From Sphingobacteriales bacterium 44-15 (GTDB lineage Bacteria > Bacteroidota > Bacteroidia > Chitinophagales > Chitinophagaceae), in contig MKWG01000030.1 in assembly GCA_001899685.1 (NCBI GenBank), positions 108,082 through 172,081 on the forward strand: a stretch of DNA of 64,000 bases, read 5' to 3'. Position 1 is the stretch's first letter. The number at the start of each line of letters is the position of its first letter. Below the pieces are notes generated by a model. The model did not search any database, was not told the origin of the DNA, and worked only from the letters and a program-made list of their open reading frames with translations. Shown piece after piece: positions 56,027-63,730 of the stretch. The position numbers and the translations under genes were made by a program.

Positions 56027-57151
56027 ATGGAAACAATGATTGCACCCAATATCAATTGGGAAAAACGCACACACGAACTGGGAAAGATCTTTGCTGACCG
56101 GGCAGCACAGTTTGATAAAGAAGGACGGTTTGTTGTTGAAAATTATGCCGACCTGAAAGAGAACCGGTACTTCTCTGTATCTATCCCGGAGGAGTTGGGG
56201 GGCGATGGTCAACCGTTCGACCAGGTATGCAATATCCTCAGAAATATAGCGCATTACTGTGCTTCTACAGCCCTGTCGCTCTCCATGCACCAGCATCTTG
56301 TTGCCGCTGCTGTATGGAAGTACAGGAACAAAGGGGAAAGCGGCCCTATGCTGAAAAAAGTAGCGGATGGTCAATTGGTGCTTGTAAGTACCGGGGCAAG
56401 AGACTGGCTTGACTCTAACGGGAATATGGAAAGGACAGAAGGAGGCTATATGCTAACGGCAAAAAAATATTTTGCCAGCCAGTCTGCAGCCGGGGATATT
56501 GCCGTCACCAGCGCTCCGTATGAAGATCCGGAAAAGGGCTGGCAGGTATTGCATTTCTCCGTTCCGCTCAGCGCCAAAGGTGTTACCTTACTGGATGACT
56601 GGGATGTGCTCGGCATGAGGGCAACAGGATCGCAGACCATCGTTTTCGACAAGGTTTTTATCCCCGACGCTGCCATAGTGCTTGCAAGGCCGCGTACAGG
56701 CTATCATGCGGTGTGGGATCTTGTGATTGGTGTGGCAATGCCGCTGATCATGTCGGTATATGTGGGCATTGCTGAAAAAGCAATGGAAATTGCCATTATG
56801 CTCGGTAAAAAGTACCCGCGCAATCAGCCGCATTTGCCCTGCATCATCGGCAAAATGAACAATTCACTGGTAAGTGCGCAAACACAATGGAAGGCGATGG
56901 TGGCGAATGTGAAAAATTTTGATTTTCAACCTAACCAGGCAAATACCCTGGAAATGCTTAGCTTGAAATCAAATGTGGCCGAAGCATGCATCAGCACAGT
57001 GGATCAGGCCATGAATGCAGTCGGGGGACAGAGCTTTTACAAAAAAAATATCCTGGAGCGCCTTTTCCGGGATGTTCAAGGTGCAAGGTACCATCCGCTG
57101 CCGGAATGGGAGCAATACCGGTTTACCGGTGAGCGGTTATTGCAAGGTTGA
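56027..57151 (+). CDS. acyl-CoA dehydrogenase family protein
   Basis: A 374-residue FAD enzyme of the acyl-CoA dehydrogenase superfamily from the Met at 56027 (METMIAPNINW); an earlier Met at 55985 adds a poor, AT-rich stretch. The FAD-binding beta domain (LVLVSTGARDWLDSNGN, DDWDVLGMRATGSQTIVFDKVFIP) and the C-terminal helical bundle (GGQSFYKKNILERLFRDVQGARYHPL) are present. The usual YxGTxE catalytic-Glu region reads ARYHPLPEWEQY, as in members that are not classical fatty-acid enzymes, so a dehydrogenase or flavin monooxygenase role cannot be decided. Confidence 0.85.
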   Translation: METMIAPNINWEKRTHELGKIFADRAAQFDKEGRFVVENYADLKENRYFSVSIPEELGGDGQPFDQVCNILRNIAHYCASTALSLSMHQHLVAAAVWKYRNKGESGPMLKKVADGQLVLVSTGARDWLDSNGNMERTEGGYMLTAKKYFASQSAAGDIAVTSAPYEDPEKGWQVLHFSVPLSAKGVTLLDDWDVLGMRATGSQTIVFDKVFIPDAAIVLARPRTGYHAVWDLVIGVAMPLIMSVYVGIAEKAMEIAIMLGKKYPRNQPHLPCIIGKMNNSLVSAQTQWKAMVANVKNFDFQPNQANTLEMLSLKSNVAEACISTVDQAMNAVGGQSFYKKNILERLFRDVQGARYHPLPEWEQYRFTGERLLQG

Positions 57152-57285
57152 TTGCCGGAGACTGCTTCACCACTTTGGCGGCACCTCTCACAATTAAGCG
57201 TTCTATACTTGGTTCGCAGTGACGACGAGATTGTAGACTATTTGCATGCTTTAAGTATTGTGAAAGATAAAGAATTATCAACAAC

Positions 57286-57385
57286 CTTGCCGTCTTTGCG
57301 AGCCGCCATACGTATTTTAAAGATCAGGACTAATGCGCGGCGAAGCAATCTCAACATTTATCACTGCTGTTAACTCAACGTCATT
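57286..57385 (+). repeat. dispersed intergenic repeat, copy B
   Basis: Matches copy A at 11387-11490 in inverse orientation (shared GTATTTTAA, GGCGAAGCAATCT, CTCAACGTCATT, with an 8-base difference in the middle). It lies after the acyl-CoA dehydrogenase stop. The rest of 57152-57563 contains further degenerate fragments of the same type (GGAGACTGCTTCACCAC near 57164) and no gene. Confidence 0.65.
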
Positions 57386-57563
57386 GCTGCAATGATTGAG
57401 GCGCCGCCTAATTGTTAACTCGAACACGGCGAGGGTATTTGTATTTTGCCGTCAGCACTAAGGCAAAGTTTGTAATTTTTGAACCACACGGTCATTATGC
57501 TACCGTACCTATGGGAAACGGAATCTCAATCCCCTCATCAACTTTCTTTCATTGTAATACCTT

Positions 57564-58175
57564 TTAAGTAGCTGATAACGGACTGCCCTTCTTTACACAT
57601 TCACCCACATGCGTTACCTCCCTTACATCAACGAGGTGCGCGGCTTCTACCAGCTTTATCAAATGGGTGCAGACTGTTAGCGGGGCTGTTATAGAAGTGG
57701 TATCACTACAAAATGCATTTTCCACTACCTGCTCCCAGCACTGCAGCCAGCTATTGAGCGACTGGTAGCCGAAAAACTGCTGAAATGCCCGGTAGGGATC
57801 GCTATATTCTTTTTCTGACAGGCAGCGGGGAAATTCCTGCCACTCATCTGCATTTACATAATGGCTGCAATAGTATTTTTTATTGAAGATGTCTTCTTTT
57901 TTAATAGTAACCGCGCTGTGCTTTGTATGCCTCAAAGCATGGGCGGCTTTTATAAGCGAGCGGATGAGCTTGCTGTACAGCAACACATCGCCGGGCGAAT
58001 ATCCTTTATACATACCTGCCCCGCTGGCATGGCTCACCAGCTTTTTAATGAGCCGGCGAAAGTGGTACACATGCGCTTCGGAAAAAAAGCCGGCAATTAC
58101 CTGGTAAGGGTCTGTAATGCATTCACAGAGCCAGCATTGGGTGTTGAACGGGTCTTTGTGGTGTTTGGTTTTCAT
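57564..58175 (-). CDS. unknown protein, second gene of an accessory pair
   Basis: A 203-residue soluble helical protein with many His, Cys and Tyr residues (CWLCECITDPYQVIAGFF, HVYHFRRLIKKLVSHASG). I do not recognise it. It lies 50 bases after the 162-residue gene on the same strand and is likely co-transcribed. If the first gene is a toxin, this could be an immunity or antitoxin partner; that is speculation from gene order alone. Confidence 0.6.
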   Translation of the reverse strand: MKTKHHKDPFNTQCWLCECITDPYQVIAGFFSEAHVYHFRRLIKKLVSHASGAGMYKGYSPGDVLLYSKLIRSLIKAAHALRHTKHSAVTIKKEDIFNKKYYCSHYVNADEWQEFPRCLSEKEYSDPYRAFQQFFGYQSLNSWLQCWEQVVENAFCSDTTSITAPLTVCTHLIKLVEAAHLVDVREVTHVGECVKKGSPLSAT

Positions 58176-58203
58176 CTTTTTGTTTTTGAGTGAGGCTTAA
58201 ATA

Positions 58204-58234
58204 GACCTATAAGGTTTTGAAAACCTTATAGGTC
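58204..58234. repeat. 31-base near-perfect palindrome across a stop codon
   Basis: GACCTATAAGGTTTT, one base, then its exact complement. It contains the stop codon of the 162-residue gene (58226-58228). Palindromes of this CCTATAAGG type are common between genes in Bacteroidota; it may work as a bidirectional terminator or processing site. Confidence 0.75.
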
Positions 58235-58714
58235 TTGTTGCGGCGGCAGTACGCCGGGGAAGGCGGTGATGATCTCTCCGCCGGTGCTGGTAATGACGGT
58301 AATGGTGGTTACGGTATTGCCCGAAGTGTCGTGACCGAGCGGCGTGCCGGTATCCAGTACCCGCTGCAGGTGAGGGCTGTGCGATTCCGGTACGGGCAGG
58401 GGCGGTTGTTGACAGGCATCTCTTATGCAGGCCACAATTTGCGGTATGGGTATGGTAAACTTGCCGGTAAGCGGGTGGCGCGGCACTTTGTAGTAATGGC
58501 GCTCCAATATATGTGCCAGGGCTTTGCTGCTTAGGTACGAGCCTTTGCGCAGCAGCTTTTTACGATGCTTTACGGGCAGTTGCCAGATGAGCCCCTCCTG
58601 CAATTGCTGCAGCCAGCTTTGGGTATCTGCCAGCAGGAATAGGGCCTGCAGCCATTGGGTTTCGTTAAAATGGATGTTGGTGCTTTGTGCAGGTGTGGCA
58701 ACGGCGTTGTTCAT
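58226..58714 (-). CDS. unknown protein, first gene of an accessory pair
   Basis: A 162-residue protein, more GC-rich than its surroundings. A helical N-terminal half (TQWLQALFLLADTQSWLQQLQ) is followed by a basic stretch (KHRKKLLRKGSYLSS, HILERHYYKVPRHP) and a beta-rich end TVTTITVITSTGGEIITAFPGVL. That last pattern (two strands, turn, then ITAFPG) resembles the C-terminus of small BECR-fold RNase toxins, but the resemblance is slight. Preceded by a long structured leader. Function unknown. Confidence 0.6.
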   Translation of the reverse strand: MNNAVATPAQSTNIHFNETQWLQALFLLADTQSWLQQLQEGLIWQLPVKHRKKLLRKGSYLSSKALAHILERHYYKVPRHPLTGKFTIPIPQIVACIRDACQQPPLPVPESHSPHLQRVLDTGTPLGHDTSGNTVTTITVITSTGGEIITAFPGVLPPQQDL

Positions 58715-58750
58715 AACAAAAAAGTTTTAGGCTGGCACCCGCACAAAAAA

Positions 58751-58852
58751 GGCGTGGCGCTCAACTTACCGCTCTGAGGTACTGGTATACCGTGCAACGG
58801 ATAAGAGAGCTCACGCCTAGGTCGTGAGCTATTCTGCTTATCATCTCGTTGC
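58751..58852 (-). promoter_or_regulatory. structured leader with competing stems
   Basis: Upstream of the unknown pair. One stem pairs GCAACG (58794-58799) with CGTTGC (58847-58852), GATAAG with CTTATC, and AGCTCACG (58808-58815) with CGTGAGCT (58823-58830). A competing stem pairs GAGC..CACGCC (58807-58817) with GGCGTG..CTC (58751-58762) and, on the minus strand, is followed by TTTTTT (58750-58745), as in an attenuator. The gene starts at 58714. Confidence 0.5.
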
Positions 58853-59023
58853 TAAAGAAAATTACCAGTTTTCAGAGCGAGATTCAAAGCGAATTGCTTC
58901 AAATAATTTTATGAAGTAATCGCGAAAATAATTTCTTTGTAAATATAAATGGAAAAAATTGAAATGTGGTATATTGATACCACATTTATTTTTCCCCATA
59001 TTGAGACCTTGCTACAAATCGAC

Positions 59024-59275
59024 ATGATGGCTAAAGTTGTAGAAAGCGATTTTTTAGTCCAGTTTGGCAAGCAGCTTGAAAAGCTAAGAAAGAAGAAAGA
59101 CCTAAGCTACAGAAAGCTTGCACAAAATTGCAATATAGATTATAGCAATATTAGCAAAATTGAAAAAGGAACCGAAAAAGCTAACATTACTATGTTAACG
59201 TTACTGGAACTGGCTAAAGGTCTGGAAGTACATCCCAAAAAGCTGCTGGATTTTGAGTTTGATTTTGAGGATTGA
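59024..59275 (+). CDS. XRE-family HTH transcriptional regulator
   Basis: A compact regulator, about 83 residues from the Met at 59024 (MMAKVVESDFLVQFGKQLEKLR); the open frame extends upstream to 58949 with non-typical residues. The HTH_3 domain is complete (LSYRKLAQNCNIDYSNISKIEKGTEKANITMLTLLELAKGL). It could control the divergent unknown pair or the HEPN genes, or be a cassette passenger. The 59-base repeat copy 1 begins 9 bases after its stop codon. Confidence 0.85.
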   Translation: MMAKVVESDFLVQFGKQLEKLRKKKDLSYRKLAQNCNIDYSNISKIEKGTEKANITMLTLLELAKGLEVHPKKLLDFEFDFED

Positions 59276-59284
59276 AGTTAACAA

Positions 59285-59343
59285 AATTCATTAATTGTCC
59301 ATATGGGTACAAATGCCCATTTGGAAATATGTTGTTAAAGTTA
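59285..59343. repeat. 59-bp direct repeat, copy 1
   Basis: Aligns without gaps to 59939-59997, 47 of 59 positions equal, including GGTACAAATGC and AAATATGTTGTT. The two copies bracket the 178-residue HEPN-like gene, as cassette boundaries would. Confidence 0.75.
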
Positions 59344-59361
59344 TTTGCTGTGGTTTTATTG

Positions 59362-59898
59362 TCATAATGGAAGTTGTGTGCTAAAGAAGAAATTGCTCAT
59401 AATTGTTGAAATGAAAGTGTCATAGTCATTAAAAACTTTTTTCACTTTATTGAATATGTCTTCTGTCGGCACAATGATGTGTTTAATTTCTTTTGGATGC
59501 GTCAATTTATCTCTAAAATCTTTTATTTCCTTTAAGTCATTAAGTTTGGTTTGAAAATACTCTTCTTGCAATTTTTCTCTGTTCCAAGTCTTACATATTT
59601 GCTTAAAAGTTTTTTTGAATTTATCAAAAAATTTGTGCCTGTCATCATAGTCTTGATAACTATCGAACAAGTTATAATAATAAATATCAGCTTCAATCAA
59701 TGAAAATAAATTTCTAATACAGGTTCTACAAAGCATTTTGAATTTCGCTTCATCATTTTTATGAAATTCCGTTAAGTCTAACAACGTTTTAAAGTCTGCT
59801 TTGATAGTATTATGTAATGGAGGAAACTTTTGAATTATTGAAAACAATTTCCAAAATTCATTACTATCAGAAATGAATTTGTCATGTGTAAAGTCCAT
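59362..59898 (-). CDS. HEPN-like protein of unknown function
   Basis: A 178-residue helical, Lys/Phe-rich protein. The sequence RDKLTH near residue 133 fits the Rx4H motif of HEPN nucleases, and the segment IEADIYYYNLF fits a preceding HEPN helix. HEPN proteins cut RNA in toxin-antitoxin, abortive infection and CRISPR settings. The gene is AT-rich and lies between two 59-bp direct repeats, so it looks like a movable unit. Homology not proven. Confidence 0.5.
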   Translation of the reverse strand: MDFTHDKFISDSNEFWKLFSIIQKFPPLHNTIKADFKTLLDLTEFHKNDEAKFKMLCRTCIRNLFSLIEADIYYYNLFDSYQDYDDRHKFFDKFKKTFKQICKTWNREKLQEEYFQTKLNDLKEIKDFRDKLTHPKEIKHIIVPTEDIFNKVKKVFNDYDTFISTIMSNFFFSTQLPL

Positions 59899-59938
59899 AA
59901 AAATTACAGATAGCGTTCGAGTATTTGCGAAGGCAGGG

Positions 59939-59997
59939 AAATCATTGCTTGTCCAGCCCGGTACAAATGCTTAATTGAAAATATGTTGTTTAAGTTA
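59939..59997. repeat. 59-bp direct repeat, copy 2
   Basis: Partner of 59285-59343 (80% equal, no gaps). It precedes the start of the 178-residue gene by about 40 bases. Followed by CTTGCACACAGCTAATGTTA (60045-60064). Confidence 0.75.
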
Positions 59998-60092
59998 AGA
60001 ACTAAAGCTGAATATTGAACGTCGAGCCAGAACCGCTGTTGACGCTTGCACACAGCTAATGTTACCTTGTCTAGCCCTGCTTTTGCACTTTT

Positions 60093-60107
60093 GTTGGCAG
60101 CAACTTT
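60093..60107. repeat. 15-bp inverted repeat, left end of HEPN module
   Basis: GTTGGCAGCAACTTT, the exact reverse complement of 61733-61747. It lies 10 bases beyond the Swt1-HEPN gene stop. Confidence 0.75.
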
Positions 60108-60117
60108 TCGCAGATAC

Positions 60118-60912
60118 TTATTGTGTGATTTGCTTACACCAATCTTTAAAGTGTAGTATTACCCTGTCAAAATCGTCTGCAGATGGAATTACACCGTTGT
60201 GTGCTATAATGTTCCTAACTTTCTCTAGTTCTTCTAATCTTAGTTCTACAAATTTCATTTCGTCAATGAAAGGCTTAAAATCATTTTCAAATTTCCGAAT
60301 TATTTTTACTAAGTCTCCCCAATCAATATAGAACAATGGTGATGTTTTACCTCTGGGACTTAGCCATTTATTCTTAGTTTCTTTTTCCTTTCTTTCTTTA
60401 AGTTTCTTTTCGAGTTCTGAATTTTTGGCTTTGTCCCACCAATTTGCACCTATCTTTTTTGCCAATATATCATCTATGAAATTTCTAACTGAATTTTCTA
60501 AGCAATGAAGAATGATATATAACTCTGCCATCTTTTTTGCATCTTCTATATCTGTAGGCTTTAAAAATGGAGTGATTTTGATATTGGCTCTTTCTGTCAA
60601 AGAAATTTCTGTTTCTATAAGAGGCAAAAATCTTTTGTTTAATTCATCTAAAATCTTTCTATTAAGTTTATGTGTGTCCTTTTTCGTTCCTTTAGTTACT
60701 TTGCTGCTCTTGTTTAAATCTCTTTTTAAATAGGTCGGATTATAAGCAGATAGATGAGCATCGACAAAATATTGATTGATTTCTTTTACAGAAACATCGT
60801 GTTGTTTGGTTTTATATTGATGAAACCAAATAAAAGCTAATGCGACATTAAATTTCTGAGGTTCTTCTGAAATTTTGGCGGCATCACAGAATTCATTGAA
60901 AATATCTGTCAT
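60118..60912 (-). CDS. Swt1-type HEPN domain protein
   Basis: A 264-residue protein. The C-terminal half (about 130-264) is a Swt1-like HEPN domain: LENSVRNFIDDILAKKIGANWWDKAKN, then YIDWGDLVKIIRKF and the motif RNIIAHNG (Rx4H) in LEKVRNIIAHNGVIPS. The N-terminal part is helical with a basic patch (KRDLNKSSKVTKGTKKDTHK). Its ATG overlaps the stop of the zinc-ribbon gene by 4 bases (ATGA), so the two form one translational unit. HEPN proteins of this type sit in defence and toxin loci; RNase activity is expected but not shown. Confidence 0.78.
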   Translation of the reverse strand: MTDIFNEFCDAAKISEEPQKFNVALAFIWFHQYKTKQHDVSVKEINQYFVDAHLSAYNPTYLKRDLNKSSKVTKGTKKDTHKLNRKILDELNKRFLPLIETEISLTERANIKITPFLKPTDIEDAKKMAELYIILHCLENSVRNFIDDILAKKIGANWWDKAKNSELEKKLKERKEKETKNKWLSPRGKTSPLFYIDWGDLVKIIRKFENDFKPFIDEMKFVELRLEELEKVRNIIAHNGVIPSADDFDRVILHFKDWCKQITQ

Positions 60913-61697
60913 TTTTTATCTTTTTTTTCTTTGGGCTTTCTGCCAACTTTTGAATGCGTCCCTATCTGCCATTTATCTTTTAATTCTGTATTTGATATTT
61001 CAGCTAAGTATTTTTTTGCAGCATCTTTTCCTGGAGCTTTAAGTTCTACCATATCTGCATTAATTCCAATCAAAGGGTTATTTGTAAGCCAGAATCTTAG
61101 ATTACCATCTTCGACACTTGCGTTTTCGAGAATAGCAGTTAGTTCTTTTCTTGGGACATTTTCAATTCCTAAAAGAGATTTATAATAAAGAAAAATGATA
61201 GAAAGTCTGATGCCATAATCTCTTTTTGAACTAGCTTTTAGTCTTGTTTCAGACAATGTTGTTTTATCTCCATCTGTTTTAAAAATCTTTTTTAACTGAG
61301 TTACTTCAGGAGTGTCAACTGAATCCTCAACAACTTCGGCATCTTCTGTCTCAGTAACTTCAGGTTTATTAAAAACCCCACCATTAGAAATTAGCACAGC
61401 AGGTTTTTTTGTTGATATTTTATTGGATAATATAATACCAAAAGAATCACTAATGCTCTGCCCAACCGTATCTGTAAAATTAGCTTTGAAGTTGCGACTA
61501 TTCTTTGTTTCTGAAAACTCTATAGTGTTCATGTTTGGAGCTGTCGATTTATTACCAACTTCTTCTCCACAGTAAATACACGCTTTTGCATCTTTTAATA
61601 AAAGTTCGCTACAATTTTTACATTTAAATTGTTTTGAGCAACTAGGACAAAAAAATCCTTTGTCGGGGAGTGTATTGTTACAGTTTAAGCATTCCAT
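60909..61697 (-). CDS. double zinc-ribbon protein, partner of HEPN
   Basis: 262 residues from the Met at 61697 (MECLNCNNTLPDKGFFCPSC). Two zinc ribbons are packed in the first 50 residues (CLNC, CPSC, CKNC, CIYC). A Ser/Thr/Glu-rich linker follows (about 50-140), then a helical, winged-helix-like domain (YGIRLSIIFLYYKSLLGIENVPRKELTAILENASVEDGNLRFWLTN) with a basic tail (GRKPKEKKDKK). It likely binds nucleic acid or protein and presents the target to the HEPN partner; this is inference from the 4-base overlap. An upstream in-frame Met (61751) would run through the inverted repeat and is not used. Confidence 0.7.
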   Translation of the reverse strand: MECLNCNNTLPDKGFFCPSCSKQFKCKNCSELLLKDAKACIYCGEEVGNKSTAPNMNTIEFSETKNSRNFKANFTDTVGQSISDSFGIILSNKISTKKPAVLISNGGVFNKPEVTETEDAEVVEDSVDTPEVTQLKKIFKTDGDKTTLSETRLKASSKRDYGIRLSIIFLYYKSLLGIENVPRKELTAILENASVEDGNLRFWLTNNPLIGINADMVELKAPGKDAAKKYLAEISNTELKDKWQIGTHSKVGRKPKEKKDKK

Positions 61698-61732
61698 GAT
61701 AAAATATTTTAAAATTTTAGGGTGTGTCCAAT

Positions 61733-61747
61733 AAAGTTGCTGCCAAC
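61733..61747. repeat. 15-bp inverted repeat, right end of HEPN module
   Basis: AAAGTTGCTGCCAAC, exact complement of 60093-60107. With its partner it bounds 1.65 kb holding just the zinc-ribbon and Swt1-HEPN genes. Confidence 0.75.
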
Positions 61748-62572
61748 TCATAAATTTATGAAATCCAGGTTGAGAGGTTAAAAAAACGTCTTTATTTTCA
61801 ATGATTTATCATTCACTAAAAAAATGTTATTACACCAATACAACTTTTCAATATTCGCGTATAAACGTTTATAGTCGTTTCTACACGATAACCCGAATAT
61901 AGCTTCACCAGTCCAGCCATACGCTCCATTTTTGCAGTTTCCTGTAAAATCAAGCAAATACAAAGACATCGCAGCTTCGGTTAATACCGGCGCATGTTTT
62001 TAAAGCCACTAAAAATTTTGAAAAACGGGTTCGGGTAGTGGCAGGCAGTCAAAAGATTGAAGGATTAAAAAAGCACCTTCAAGGTAAGAAGTTTTTTGAT
62101 AATACCAAATATGCTACAGAACAGAGCAGTAATAGATCATCTCACTCCCGCTCCGACGCAGGTCTGCAAAGCTATTGTGTACTGGCTGACCTGATGCCCA
62201 TACGTTACATAATAATTAGCCCTCCTATATTGATTTTGCAGGCCAGGGCTGGCAGCATCGCTTAAATTACCATTATCGCGCCCGACTCTTTTTCATATTA
62301 AAACATTACATTTCTATTGAATATTTATTATTGTTTTTTAGCCAGGAGTCCGCCCCCGCCAGAATGGCTTCGTCGGGCTGGCGTGCCGGTACGGACGGGG
62401 AACTCCCATATCCCGAAGGCATTCGGGATTCATTCATCCATTGTGTATCCGCCTGCCGGAACGGGCAGGTTTTATGAATGAAAAATTTCATGTACGTTTG
62501 AATTGTTTTAATATAGCATACTACACCATTCTTGCTATGCATAAAAAACCTATAGCTAACCGGGACAATGCC
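61748..62572. other. intergenic region with gene debris and palindromes
   Basis: No supported gene. A 63-codon minus frame (61778-61969) and a plus frame near 62000-62110 (reading KNFEKRVRVVAGSQKIEGLKK when followed) look like fragments that I cannot assign. From 62347 there is a cluster of palindromes described separately. Confidence 0.45.
62347..62469. repeat. cluster of REP-like palindromes
   Basis: Three symmetric units in a row: GAGT..CCCC with GGGG..ACTC (62347-62405), TCCCGAA-ggca-TTCGGGA (62411-62428) and CCTGCC-ggaacg-GGCAGG (62452-62469). Such units are frequent between Bacteroidota genes. They sit upstream of the second Rpn gene. Confidence 0.6.
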
Positions 62573-63535
62573 ATGCCGCGCAAAAAAGACGATGCTCTTT
62601 TAAAAGCCGCTTTTGAAGAGCTTTTCCCTTACCTGCTTCGTTTTTGTTTTCCTGATGCGGATAAAGTGTTTGACTTCCGTAAAGGTTTTGTATTCCTTGA
62701 TAAGGAACTGACCGAATTGTTTCCCGAACTTAAAAAGCAGGGAGGAAGCAGGTTCGTGGATATGCTGGTAAAAACATTCTTAAAAAACGGAAAGGAAGAG
62801 TGGATATTGGTACATATAGAAATACAGGGCAGCAGCGTGAAAGGCTTCCCCAAACGCATGTTTCAATACTGGTACAGGATATACGACCGCTACGGAGTAG
62901 ATATAACCGCACTGGCAATATTTACCGGCAATAAGCGGCAGCAGCACCCGCATATCTTTCATAAAACATTTATGGGTACTGAAATTACTTACCGCTATAA
63001 TGCGTATCATATATTCGACCATTCCGAGGCAGAGCTCCTGGCGATGGACAACCCGTTTGCCCTGATCGTGCTGGCGGCACAGAAGGCGCTGTTACAGGGC
63101 AAAGTGGCTGAAGAAGAATTAGCGAGCCACCGGCTGACCGTAGCCCGTGCGTTGATACAAAGCAAAAAATTCAGCCATAACAAGATAAAGAGGCTGCTGC
63201 TGTTTTTGAAAAACTTCATCTATGTTGGAAACGAGGAAATAAACCGTAAATTTGATAACCAAATTGAACAATTAACAGGAGGAAAAATTACTATGGGTAT
63301 TATAGAAACTATAAAAAAAATAGAGCGGGAAGAGGGTATTGAAATAGGGATGAAGAAAGGTATAGAAAAGGGCATAGAGAAAGGAATGGAAAGGGGTATA
63401 GAAAAAGGCAAGCAGGAAGTCATTGAAAACCTGATCATCAAGCTGGGGCTTTCGGATAAGCAGGTAGCCGATGTTACCGAAATGCCGGTAAGCTTTGTAA
63501 AAAAGATCCGCGCCGCACTGAAAAAGAAAAAATAA
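62573..63535 (+). CDS. Rpn family PD-(D/E)XK nuclease / putative transposase, second copy
   Basis: About 320 residues from the Met at 62573 (MPRKKDDALLKAAFEELF), aligned with the start of the first copy; earlier Mets (62537, 62441) lie in palindrome-derived sequence. The nuclease core is VDMLVKTFLKNGKEEWILVHIEIQG (split here as VDMLVK and HIEIQG, D and E-x-Q). A long run of GIEKGIEKGMERGIEKG repeats precedes the tail ADVTEMPVSFVKKIRAALKKKK, which is nearly that of 464-1378. Role as in the paralogue: DNA-cutting, recombination-promoting, or domesticated. Confidence 0.82.
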   Translation: MPRKKDDALLKAAFEELFPYLLRFCFPDADKVFDFRKGFVFLDKELTELFPELKKQGGSRFVDMLVKTFLKNGKEEWILVHIEIQGSSVKGFPKRMFQYWYRIYDRYGVDITALAIFTGNKRQQHPHIFHKTFMGTEITYRYNAYHIFDHSEAELLAMDNPFALIVLAAQKALLQGKVAEEELASHRLTVARALIQSKKFSHNKIKRLLLFLKNFIYVGNEEINRKFDNQIEQLTGGKITMGIIETIKKIEREEGIEIGMKKGIEKGIEKGMERGIEKGKQEVIENLIIKLGLSDKQVADVTEMPVSFVKKIRAALKKKK

Positions 63536-63730
63536 AACTGATTAAAATCCGGTTTCATTTTTCCTGCTATATAAACGCTACACATATACGTAAGATTGAA
63601 TTTTTGAAACGCCCTCGCCCTATGCACAATAGCGCTTCAACCGTACAAGAGTGCGACGCAACCACAGCCTAATAGTAGCAACACAGCCCAGCCCATAAGA
63701 ATCTCCTTCTTCTCCACATTTCTTCCCCAA

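Noticed and set aside
59285..59997. Calling the direct repeats integron attC sites
   Set aside because: Consensus RYYYAAC/GTTRRRY ends were not found and no integrase is in the window; kept only as cassette-like repeats.
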